From: Bacteroidales bacterium UBA1173
Lineage (GTDB): Bacteria; Bacteroidota; Bacteroidia; Bacteroidales; F082
Direction: 5' to 3'
NCBI GenBank assembly: GCA_002311655.1
Contig: DBYZ01000007.1
Coordinates: 2,675 to 66,674, forward strand
Length of the DNA: 64,000 nt
Shown here one piece after another: positions 24,528 through 32,030 of the stretch (positions are counted from its first letter, which is position 1; each line of letters opens with the position of its first letter). The notes under the pieces were generated by a model. The model worked only from the letters and a program-made list of their open reading frames with translations, had not been told where the DNA came from and did not search any database. Position numbers and translations under genes: made by a program.

Positions 24528-24764
24528 ATGTCAGAAATTAAAGAGAAAGTTGTATCAATCATCGTTGATAAATTAGGTGTTGATCCATCAGAAGTTGTTG
24601 AAACAGCAAACTTTACACAGGATTTGGGTGCCGATTCTCTCGACACAGTTGAATTGATCCTCGATTTCGAAAAAGAATTTGGCGTATCAATTCCTGACGA
24701 TCAGACAGAGAATATCCAGACAGTCGGCGACGCTATCAAATATATCGAAGAACATAAAGCATAA
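24528..24764 (+). CDS. acpP: acyl carrier protein
   Basis: A 78-residue acidic carrier that holds growing acyl chains on a phosphopantetheine arm in type II fatty acid synthesis. The LGADSLDTVELILDFEKEFG motif contains the modified serine (Ser37 of the ATG-started protein). The ATG at 24528 gives the usual MSEIKEKV start; the TTG at 24522 is not needed. fabF starts 2 bp after the stop. Confidence 0.97.
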   Translation: MSEIKEKVVSIIVDKLGVDPSEVVETANFTQDLGADSLDTVELILDFEKEFGVSIPDDQTENIQTVGDAIKYIEEHKA

Positions 24765-24766
24765 CT

Positions 24767-26014
24767 ATGGAATTGAAGCGTGTAGTCATCACAGGCTTAG
24801 GAGCTATCACGCCAATAGGCAAAAACGTCCAGGAATACTGGGACAGCCTCTGTAAAGGCGTTAGCGGTGCTGGCATGATAACACGTTTCGACGCATCGAA
24901 ATTCAAATCACGCATTGCTTGCGAGATTAAAGATTTCGACCCACTCCAGTACTTCGATAGAAAAGAAGCACGCAAATTGGATTTTGTCGAACAATACGCC
25001 ATTATTTCGGCGGACGAGGCAATCCAAGATTCAGGTATCAACAGAGATAACACTGATTTCACTGAAGTCGGTGTTATCTTTGCATCTGGTATAGGCGGTA
25101 TCGAGAGCCTTTCTCTCGAGACAATAGACTTTGCGCTCGGTGACGGGACACCTCGCGTGAGTCCTTTCACAATCCCAAAACTTCTTCCCGACCTCTCAGC
25201 AGGTAATATCTCGATAAAATACGGTTTCCAAGGTCCAAACTACTGCACAGTCTCCGCTTGTGCATCATCGGCAAACGCCATCATCAACGCTTTCCGTTAT
25301 ATCCATTACGGTCGTAATGAAGTGATGATAGCAGGTGGTGCCGAAGCTCCTATTTGCCCAATAAGCGTTGGCGGTTTCGAGGCTATGAAAGCTCTCTCTA
25401 CACGTAACGACGACCCTACCACTGCCTCGCGTCCTTTTGATGCCGACCGCGACGGATTCGTCATGGGTGAAGGCGGCGGTTGCCTCGTATTGGAAGAACT
25501 CGGCCACGCCATCAAACGCGGAGCCAAGATCTACGGCGAAATCGTGGGCTGCGGCGAGTCAGCAGACGCTCATCACATCACAGCACCACATCCGGAAGGA
25601 CAAGGTGCGGCGCTCAGCATGACACGCGCACTGAAAGAAGCTGGCATCACTCCGGATGTCATCGACCATATCAACACTCACGGAACATCAACACCTGCTG
25701 GCGATATCCCAGAGATTCTCGGCATCAAGTCAGTGTTCGGCGAGCATACCTACGACATGTCAATAAACTCAGGCAAGTCTATGACCGGCCACCTCCTCGG
25801 CGGCGCAGGCGCAATAGAAGCTATTTCAGCAATGCTGGCTTGCAAAAACGACATCGTGCCACCGACAATCAACCACTTCACTGACGACCCGAACATTGAT
25901 CCTAAAATCGATTTCACATTCTGGAAACCGAAGAAAAGAACTGTCAACTACGCAATCAGCAACGCTTTCGGTTTCGGCGGTCACAACGCAAGTATCATCT
26001 TCAAGAAATACTAA
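24767..26014 (+). CDS. fabF: beta-ketoacyl-ACP synthase II
   Basis: A 415-residue condensing enzyme that elongates acyl-ACP with malonyl-ACP. It shows the thiolase-fold Cys-His-His triad: Cys in VSACASSANA, His in NTHGTSTPAGD and His in SGKSMTGHLLGGAGA. MELKRVVITGLGAITPIG and the final NAFGFGGHNASI are typical of FabF. It lies between acpP and rnc in the common acpP-fabF-rnc order, with gaps of 2 bp on either side. Confidence 0.97.
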   Translation: MELKRVVITGLGAITPIGKNVQEYWDSLCKGVSGAGMITRFDASKFKSRIACEIKDFDPLQYFDRKEARKLDFVEQYAIISADEAIQDSGINRDNTDFTEVGVIFASGIGGIESLSLETIDFALGDGTPRVSPFTIPKLLPDLSAGNISIKYGFQGPNYCTVSACASSANAIINAFRYIHYGRNEVMIAGGAEAPICPISVGGFEAMKALSTRNDDPTTASRPFDADRDGFVMGEGGGCLVLEELGHAIKRGAKIYGEIVGCGESADAHHITAPHPEGQGAALSMTRALKEAGITPDVIDHINTHGTSTPAGDIPEILGIKSVFGEHTYDMSINSGKSMTGHLLGGAGAIEAISAMLACKNDIVPPTINHFTDDPNIDPKIDFTFWKPKKRTVNYAISNAFGFGGHNASIIFKKY

Positions 26015-26016
26015 AA

Positions 26017-26760
26017 ATGTTGAATCTTTTTCGTTATCACAATAAGGCCGAAAAAGATTTGGCTCACTATATAAATAATGTGTTCGGATTTTATCCGCAC
26101 AACATCACTCTTTACCAGCTCGCCTTCACACATAAGTCGGTGGGAACCAAGAAGTTAAATGGTATCACCATCAGTAATGAGCGACTTGAATATCTTGGCG
26201 ACGCTGTCCTCAGCTCCATCGTTGCAGAGTATCTTTTCAAGAAATATCCCACCAAACAGGAGGGTTTCCTCACCGAGATGCGCTCACGTATCGTAAGCCG
26301 TGCTTCGTTGAACAAACTCTCAATGAAACTGGGCTTCGACAACATGGTGATGTATGCCAAATCGCACGACAAACACTCTGGATTCCGTTCAATCGGAGGC
26401 AATGCTTTCGAGGCTTTCACTGGCGCACTTTTCCTCGACAGAGGTTATAATTTCACCTACAAAATCATCGTCGACCACATCATTTTGATACATCTCGACA
26501 TTGAAGATATCGAGAAAAACGACATCAATTATAAGAGCAAACTCCTCGAATGGTCACAGAAAGAGAAACACAACGTCGAATTCAAACACGTTGGCACTCA
26601 AGGAGATAAGTTTGAAAAGCTGTATATCGTCCAAGTGATTGTCGACGATAAAGAATACGGAAAGGCATCAGATTTCTCCATCAAAGGAGCCGAACAACTA
26701 GCAGCCGAGAAGACCTGGCACCAGATGGAAGAAGAGGCACAAAACACTGAAAAACAATAA
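26017..26760 (+). CDS. rnc: ribonuclease III
   Basis: A 247-residue double-strand-specific endoribonuclease for rRNA and other RNA processing. It carries the signature NERLEYLGDAVLSSIVAEYLF with catalytic acids, FEAFTGALFLDRG as the second metal-site segment, and a C-terminal dsRNA-binding domain (about 175-240, SKLLEWSQKEKHNVEF, KGAEQLAAEKTWHQM). It follows fabF by 2 bp. Confidence 0.96.
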   Translation: MLNLFRYHNKAEKDLAHYINNVFGFYPHNITLYQLAFTHKSVGTKKLNGITISNERLEYLGDAVLSSIVAEYLFKKYPTKQEGFLTEMRSRIVSRASLNKLSMKLGFDNMVMYAKSHDKHSGFRSIGGNAFEAFTGALFLDRGYNFTYKIIVDHIILIHLDIEDIEKNDINYKSKLLEWSQKEKHNVEFKHVGTQGDKFEKLYIVQVIVDDKEYGKASDFSIKGAEQLAAEKTWHQMEEEAQNTEKQ

Positions 26761-26763
26761 GTT

Positions 26764-27210
26764 ATGGTTAAGAAAAAAAGAAAACTGGTCGTCGAGCCTT
26801 TCGATGACATTAAAATCGTAGGCATTTGCACCCATCTCGAGGATTACAAACTCGCATGGCACATCAATAAGTTATTGAATATCAATCTTGTAAAGTATTC
26901 CGACATCGTCAACGAAGAGGGACTCGAGTTCTCTTTTTACCTCTACGACGGTGGCGAAAACTGTAACACTTTCAATCTTGTCGAGATTGTGAATTCCGAG
27001 GGACGATGGGTCAATTTCTCGCCTTCCACCGATTATCTTATCGTAATCCGTAATTTTATAAACGACGAAAACCTTGCGAGTTTGCTTGACAAAATCAAGC
27101 ATATCGAAGGTGTTCAGTTCGCCTATCTTGTTGATTTGGATATGAATAGCAAAATCGATGCCCTTTTGGAGGACATCGAAATGCATGAGATTGAAATTAT
27201 CAATTCGTAG
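26764..27210 (+). CDS. IPExxxVDY family protein
   Basis: A 148-residue protein of a small family restricted to Bacteroidota: KIVGICTHLEDYKLAWHINKLLNINLVKYSDI is the characteristic start. The function is unknown. It begins 3 bp after rnc and ends at a perfect palindrome, so it is the last gene of the acpP-fabF-rnc transcript. The C-terminal IPE...VDY-like signature is only loosely kept here. Confidence 0.7.
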   Translation: MVKKKRKLVVEPFDDIKIVGICTHLEDYKLAWHINKLLNINLVKYSDIVNEEGLEFSFYLYDGGENCNTFNLVEIVNSEGRWVNFSPSTDYLIVIRNFINDENLASLLDKIKHIEGVQFAYLVDLDMNSKIDALLEDIEMHEIEIINS

Positions 27211-27230
27211 GGATAACGCATGCGTTATCC
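27211..27230. terminator. perfect 20-bp palindrome between convergent genes
   Basis: GGATAACGCATGCGTTATCC starts at the base after the IPExxxVDY stop codon and lies 12 bp from the pheS 3' end. It probably works as a bidirectional terminator-like hairpin; there is no long T-run. Confidence 0.55.
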
Positions 27231-27242
27231 TTACAGGATTTA

Positions 27243-28256
27243 TTACGCATCCTCAAATTGTTTTAAGAATCTCAAATCGTTCTCGAAGAACATTCTGAGG
27301 TCGTTGATTTGATATTTCAACATTGCGATACGTTCGATTCCCATACCGAATGCGAAACCTGTGTATTCTTCAGGGTCGATGTTGCAAGCTTTGAGGATGT
27401 TAGGATCACAGATGCCGCAACCCAGAATCTCAACCCAGCCTGTGTGTTTGCAGATGTTACAGCCTTCGCCTCCGCAGATGTTGCATGAGATATCCATCTC
27501 CGCTGAAGTCTCGGTAAACGGGAAATATGACGGACGGAAACGCACTTTTGTGCCTTCTCCGAAGTATTCCTGAACGAAGTGATAAAGTGTCTGCTTCAAG
27601 TCGGCAAACGACACGTTTTTATCGATATAAAGACCCTCAATCTGGTGGAAGATGCAGTGTGCGCGGGCTGATATAGCCTCGTTACGGAACACACGGCCAG
27701 GAGCGATGATACGGATAGGCAATTTACCTTGTTCCATCACACGAACCTGCACGCTTGAAGTGTGTGTACGAAGCACCACGTCAGGTGATTTTGTCACGAA
27801 GAAGGTGTCCTGCATATCGCGTGCCGGATGGTCAGGAGGGAAGTTCAAAGCCGAGAAGACATGGAAATCGTCTTCCACCTCAGGACCTTCTGCCACCACG
27901 AAACCGAGACGTTTGAAGATGTCTTCAATCTCGCCTCTCACTATCGAAAGCGGGTGACGTGAGCCGTTCATGGCATCCACTGGCAGTGTGAGATCGAGGT
28001 CGGTTTTAGCCTCGCTTGTGGTCTCAAAATTCTTCTGTTGCTCGTCAATAATGTCCTGGATGGTGTTTTTAAGCTCGTTAAGCTTCATTCCCATCTCCTT
28101 GCGCATCTCCGGAGCCACCTGTTTAAACTCGGTGAAAAGCTCTGTAATTGTGCCTTTTTTGCTAAGATATTGGATACGGAACTGCTCCAGAGCCTCTTTG
28201 TTTTCGGCGTGGAACGATTTCACTTCCGCAAGAATTTTTTCTATTTTCTCTTTCAT
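27243..28256 (-). CDS. pheS: phenylalanine--tRNA ligase alpha subunit
   Basis: A 337-residue catalytic subunit of the heterotetrameric class II synthetase. The N-terminal coiled coil (1-85) is followed by class II motifs: HPLSIVRGEIEDIFKRLGF, PARDMQDTFFV, LRTHTSSVQVR, GRVFRNEAISARAHCIFHQIEG and a final GFAFGMGIERIAML. Two CxxC pairs near 250-275 (CNICGGEGCNIC) are a common insert in this group. pheT is not next to it. Its ATG overlaps the cyclophilin stop by 4 bp. Confidence 0.96.
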   Translation of the reverse strand: MKEKIEKILAEVKSFHAENKEALEQFRIQYLSKKGTITELFTEFKQVAPEMRKEMGMKLNELKNTIQDIIDEQQKNFETTSEAKTDLDLTLPVDAMNGSRHPLSIVRGEIEDIFKRLGFVVAEGPEVEDDFHVFSALNFPPDHPARDMQDTFFVTKSPDVVLRTHTSSVQVRVMEQGKLPIRIIAPGRVFRNEAISARAHCIFHQIEGLYIDKNVSFADLKQTLYHFVQEYFGEGTKVRFRPSYFPFTETSAEMDISCNICGGEGCNICKHTGWVEILGCGICDPNILKACNIDPEEYTGFAFGMGIERIAMLKYQINDLRMFFENDLRFLKQFEDA

Positions 28257-28876
28257 TTCACAATTTCCATTGAAATAATTGTAACCGGTTCAACTGGAAC
28301 GTCCATGTAGCCAGTCTTCACAGCAGCGATTTTATCGACAACATCAAGACCTTCAGTCACTTCACCAAAAACGGTGTATTCGCCATCGAGATGTGGTGTG
28401 CCGCCGATGCTCATATAAGCCTGACGTTCTCTTGCGCCGAATGTTCTGCCCAGATATGACTCATATCTCTGGATTTTCACCTCGTCGAGCACTTCGCCCT
28501 GCACGATGTAGAATTGTGAGCCGCTCGACATTTTCTGAGGGTTCACCTGGTCAGCTTGACGTGCTGCGGCAAGAGCGCCTTTCTTATGAAAATGGTTTGA
28601 TTTGATTTCCGCAGGGATGCGATAACCCGGATCAACGCGACCGTCGGCATTCTGTCCGCCCTGAATCATGAATTTCTTGATGACACGGTGGAACGGAGAG
28701 CCTGTGTACCAGCCTTCGTTAACCAGTTTGATGAAATTGTCGCGATGCAGCGGTGTGTCGTAATAAAGCATCACTGTGATGTCGCCTAAAGTAGTCTTAA
28801 TCAAGACTTTTGTCTCTTTTTGTGCTTGTGCTGCCATACCTAAAAAAACGCAAAGTATTAATAATAATTTTTTCAT
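28253..28876 (-). CDS. secreted cyclophilin-type peptidyl-prolyl isomerase
   Basis: A 207-residue protein with a Sec signal (LLLILCVFLGMAAQAQ) and a cyclophilin domain: VLIKTTLGDITVMLYYDTPLHRDNFIKL, GSPFHRVIKKFMIQGG, SGSQFYIVQG and GTPHLDGEYTVFGEV. It assists protein folding in the periplasm. The ATG at 28876 is preferred over a TTG two codons earlier. It lies in a compact minus-strand operon with glycogen synthase-like, DUF4270 and pheS genes. Confidence 0.9.
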   Translation of the reverse strand: MKKLLLILCVFLGMAAQAQKETKVLIKTTLGDITVMLYYDTPLHRDNFIKLVNEGWYTGSPFHRVIKKFMIQGGQNADGRVDPGYRIPAEIKSNHFHKKGALAAARQADQVNPQKMSSGSQFYIVQGEVLDEVKIQRYESYLGRTFGARERQAYMSIGGTPHLDGEYTVFGEVTEGLDVVDKIAAVKTGYMDVPVEPVTIISMEIVK

Positions 28877-28878
28877 TT

Positions 28879-30180
28879 TCAATCATTTACAAGTGAATAA
28901 ACTATATCTAAACGGATTCGTTTGTCGGTGCTGTCGCTTTGTGGACCATGGAATGCCCAACGGCGTGGAACATACGAACCTTGGTCGACATAAATCAACA
29001 AGCCATCACAATTTGTGGCATAATTGCCGTTTTGAATCACATTTTGAACATATTCCGTGATTCTGAAATAAACCTGGTCTTCCGATGAATCATACGCGCC
29101 GCCATAATATTCAGCACCTACAAGTTGGTCAGGAATGATCAGATAAGTCGTGTCTGTGTCGAATTTTGCTCCAGCAACGACCAATTTAGTAGGCGGAATG
29201 TATCTTGCCGTATCTGTCACAGCTCCATACAAACACAATTTTGCCTCGTTGATGACGACGTTGCTTTCAAACGAGTTGGCCCATTCCTGAATATTCGGGA
29301 AGTTGACCCATACTCTTGTGCCGGCGGTTCCCTGAACGTACAGTTTGCTGTTGTTTGTAGTGTCGTTAAACGTTATCGGGTTTGTTGCGGTGCTGAAGTC
29401 ATGATAATAATGGTTATATCTTACATCCGACGATGTTATTGAGAAATCATACTTAAGTGTGTCAGTATCATTATGATAATAAACGCGAAGGTAAGAATAG
29501 CTGTGTGTAAGATTGAAATAGCATATCGCCGCCTCAGCCTGTGTGATGTCGCATTGCACGCGAAGTCCTTTGAAAAACTCCTTAAACTTGGTGTTAGACA
29601 CCAATTCGGCTTCATTTTCAATGAATTTTGTACCCAAAGCCGGATTTATCGGGATACGCAAAATACCTCTGTCGAGAGTTGTGTCGACAACAGTGTGCGG
29701 TCTTGGACTGAACATGTAGTTTGCCAGTTCATTGTCGTCGCATTCCAAAACCATGTTCGACCTGTATGTCGAGTCAGCGTACATATCCTCAAGAATTTCA
29801 TAGACTTTCACCGTCATATATTCTGTGGTGTCGCCATAGTATCCGTTATAGACGAGGTTAAGCACCACCGAGTCGGCAACGGCGTTATCACCCCAGATCT
29901 GGCTTTCTGTTGAAAGTGAGAACTGTGTGAAGAAATCAAAATTAGATGTACCGAAAACAGGGTCGTTATTGTTGCCCAAAAACGCATATCCGAGCATTTT
30001 TGTACTCAGATAAGGCACGGTGAAAGTGCTTGTCTTGATATCCGTATCGTCGTTAAACGACACAGAAATCAAGCTGTTTGTCGGCTGCAGGTCGTTTCCA
30101 ACTTTCTTTGGATTTTTTCTGCATGACGACAAGCCAATCAAGCCAAAAACTAAAATCAGTGTCAAAACACGAAGTCTCAT
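28879..30180 (-). CDS. DUF4270 family lipoprotein
   Basis: A 433-residue predicted outer-membrane or periplasmic lipoprotein. The signal MRLRVLTLILVFGLIGLSSC ends in a lipobox cysteine at 20, followed by RKNPKKVGNDLQP. The rest is rich in beta-strand-like segments. It matches DUF4270, a Bacteroidota family usually found beside a glycogen-synthase gene, as here (4-bp ATGA overlap with the upstream gene). The function is unknown. Confidence 0.82.
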   Translation of the reverse strand: MRLRVLTLILVFGLIGLSSCRKNPKKVGNDLQPTNSLISVSFNDDTDIKTSTFTVPYLSTKMLGYAFLGNNNDPVFGTSNFDFFTQFSLSTESQIWGDNAVADSVVLNLVYNGYYGDTTEYMTVKVYEILEDMYADSTYRSNMVLECDDNELANYMFSPRPHTVVDTTLDRGILRIPINPALGTKFIENEAELVSNTKFKEFFKGLRVQCDITQAEAAICYFNLTHSYSYLRVYYHNDTDTLKYDFSITSSDVRYNHYYHDFSTATNPITFNDTTNNSKLYVQGTAGTRVWVNFPNIQEWANSFESNVVINEAKLCLYGAVTDTARYIPPTKLVVAGAKFDTDTTYLIIPDQLVGAEYYGGAYDSSEDQVYFRITEYVQNVIQNGNYATNCDGLLIYVDQGSYVPRRWAFHGPQSDSTDKRIRLDIVYSLVND

Positions 30181-30980
30181 ATCTCTTTTATCTTATCATA
30201 AAATTCGTTGTAAGCATCAACGTAATTTTCTTCTCCTTGGTATTCAAGAATAGGTTTATTTAATGATCTTGCGTATTTTTCGACTTCAGGATTCACGTTT
30301 GGACTTGCGATTACTATGCCGTCAGCGAAATCGAGTGCTGATTTCTGGATATTGGCATACACCGGGTTTTTGAGCCATTTTATCTCTTTTGCAACGATTC
30401 CAGGCATCTTGAGTTTCTTTTCGTAACTGTCGCGGAATGAGCCCTCGAAATCGTCGTCATAGAGAGAGTACACCACCTTTGCGTCGCTGAAAAGCGGGTT
30501 GTCTTTGAACGCGCGCTTGATATACAGCGGTACCAGAGAAGTCATCCATCCATGGCAGTGAATGATGTCAGGCGGCCAGTTGAGTTTTCTCACAGTCTCG
30601 ATAACGCCGCGAGAGAAGAACACGGTGCGGTCGTCGTTATCCTCGAAGAAAACGCCGTCTTTATCAGCAATTGTTGATTTTCTCTTTGTGAACAAATCAT
30701 CGTTGTCGATGAAATAAATCTGGATTCTTGCTTTCTGAATCGATGCCACTTTGATAATCAACGGATGGTCGGTGTCGTTGATGATCATGTTCATACCCGA
30801 AAGACGTATCACCTCATGCAGTTGGTTACGGCGTTCGTTGATGTTGCCGAACCTTGGCATAAAGATACGGATCTCTTTTCCTTTTTCCTGAATCCCCTGC
30901 GGTAAGTATCTGCCAATCAAGGACATCGGAGTCTCTTTGAGATACGGCGTGATTTCTTGGTGGATAAATAATACCTTCAT
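30177..30980 (-). CDS. glycogen/starch synthase, Glyco_transf_5 domain only
   Basis: A 267-residue GT5-like protein: MKVLFIHQEITPYLKETPMS, then PRFGNINERRNQLHEVIRLSGM, and the PPDIIHCHGWMTSLVPLYIK block. It contains only the N-terminal Rossmann domain of GlgA; the C-terminal nucleotide-sugar half is missing. This short form is usual for Bacteroidota and is normally followed by DUF4270. It may be a regulator or a partner rather than a complete synthase. Confidence 0.8.
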   Translation of the reverse strand: MKVLFIHQEITPYLKETPMSLIGRYLPQGIQEKGKEIRIFMPRFGNINERRNQLHEVIRLSGMNMIINDTDHPLIIKVASIQKARIQIYFIDNDDLFTKRKSTIADKDGVFFEDNDDRTVFFSRGVIETVRKLNWPPDIIHCHGWMTSLVPLYIKRAFKDNPLFSDAKVVYSLYDDDFEGSFRDSYEKKLKMPGIVAKEIKWLKNPVYANIQKSALDFADGIVIASPNVNPEVEKYARSLNKPILEYQGEENYVDAYNEFYDKIKEI

Positions 30981-31051
30981 TTTTGTAAGTCGAAAATTAA
31001 CTTACAAAATTAAGCAATTTTTTTTGAATAAAGCAAAAAAAAGTTAAAAAA

Positions 31052-31609
31052 TTAATGAATCTGCTTCAGAAGTCGCTCATACCAAGCACTTCCGAACTTA
31101 CGAATCAAAGGTTCTTTCAGAAATTTATACAACGGAATACCTTCTTTTTCGCCGAATCTCTTCGCGGGCACGCACACGCTCCACTCGTGATACATTATAT
31201 ACGTGAAGCCGTCTTTTTCGAGCAGCCTTATCGGATAAAGATGACAGCTGATAGGTTTCCAGAAGTCGATTTTGCCTTCGTTGTAAGCCTTTTCGATAGC
31301 GCAGAGAGCTGTCCCGTTCTCATGAAAATACACGAAGGCGCATTCCTCGCCGTTGACAAGTTGTGTCGTCAAGCCGCCGAAGTCGTCGTAGTCGTAAACA
31401 TCATTGTCTTCAATGGCTTTGATGCCTTCCGGACGCATATAAGGCTTGATTTTTTCAATATTTTCTTCAATGATGCCCACCTCGTCAGGTTCAAGAGGCG
31501 CGCCGGCGTCGCCTGCCACACAGCATTCGCCTTTGCAACGCGCGAGCTGGCAGCAGAAACGGGCGTTGAGGAATTCGTCGGTTACTATAACGTTGTCTAA
31601 GATAATCAT
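31052..31609 (-). CDS. DUF3109 family cysteine-rich protein
   Basis: A 185-residue protein starting MIILDNVIVTDEFLNARFCCQL. Cysteine clusters CCQLARCKGECC near the start, and later single cysteines (ECAF, LCAIE, ISCHLYPI, SVCVP), suggest a metal or Fe-S site of the YkgJ/DUF3109 kind. The function is unknown. The open frame continues upstream through a REPIN repeat, but the true start is at 31609: a -7 box sits 5 bp in front, so the mRNA is probably leaderless. Confidence 0.82.
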   Translation of the reverse strand: MIILDNVIVTDEFLNARFCCQLARCKGECCVAGDAGAPLEPDEVGIIEENIEKIKPYMRPEGIKAIEDNDVYDYDDFGGLTTQLVNGEECAFVYFHENGTALCAIEKAYNEGKIDFWKPISCHLYPIRLLEKDGFTYIMYHEWSVCVPAKRFGEKEGIPLYKFLKEPLIRKFGSAWYERLLKQIH

Positions 31610-31613
31610 GCTG

Positions 31614-31621
31614 CAAAGATA
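31614..31621 (-). promoter_or_regulatory. -7 box for the DUF3109 gene
   Basis: CAAAGATA on the plus strand reads TATCTTTG towards the gene and ends only 5 bp before its ATG, which implies a leaderless or nearly leaderless transcript and fixes the start at 31609. Confidence 0.6.
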
Positions 31622-31652
31622 CACATTTTTTTGTAACGACACGTATTTACCC

Positions 31653-31763
31653 GTCATTTCGACTGTAGCGGAGCGGAATGGAGAAATCACCGGCACCTGA
31701 TTGCTTCAGAATTATTCAATTGGCGGTGATTCCTCGACTTCACTTCGTTTCGCTCGGAATGAC
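31653..31763. repeat. REPIN-family element (locus C)
   Basis: A 111-bp element with both arms: GTCATTTCGACTGTAGCG...GGAGAAATCACCGG, interior GAATTATTCAATTGGCGGTGA, and right arm ending CGCTCGGAATGAC. It lies between DUF3109 and topA. Confidence 0.85.
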
Positions 31764-31837
31764 AGTGTAAGTGTTTGATTCTCATAGTTAATATAATTTT
31801 TTAAAAAATTAATTTCATTTTTAAAATAATAATGTAG

Positions 31838-31845
31838 TAATTTTG
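31838..31845 (+). promoter_or_regulatory. -7 box probably serving topA
   Basis: TAATTTTG (TAnnTTTG) is the only good match upstream of topA. It lies 185 bp before the ATG, so the MITE-like element at 31862-31996 would be in the 5' leader. Confidence 0.45.
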
Positions 31846-31861
31846 CAGCGCGAAATTGGCT

Positions 31862-31996
31862 CACGCAGATACCGCAGAAAACGCAGAAATTTTTCCAAAC
31901 CAATCTGCGAAAATCTGCAGTTCGCGACGCGAGCATTAGCGCAGATAAAAAACGAGGAAGAACAGAAAAATCTGTTAAATCTGCGATATCTGCGTG
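31862..31996. repeat. MITE-like palindromic element (copy 1)
   Basis: About 135 bp with perfect 12-bp terminal inverted repeats CTCACGCAGATA/TATCTGCGTGAG (the outermost bases begin at 31860) and internal CGCAGAA and TCTGCG words. It is related to the copies at 46491 and 59637 and carries no coding frame. Confidence 0.75.
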
Positions 31997-32030
31997 AGAA
32001 AAAAGAAAAATAGGAATTAAAAATTTTGAT

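Noticed and set aside
31610..31696. N-terminal extension of the DUF3109 protein
   Set aside because: The added residues come from a REPIN arm, and a -7 promoter box lies just before the ATG at 31609.
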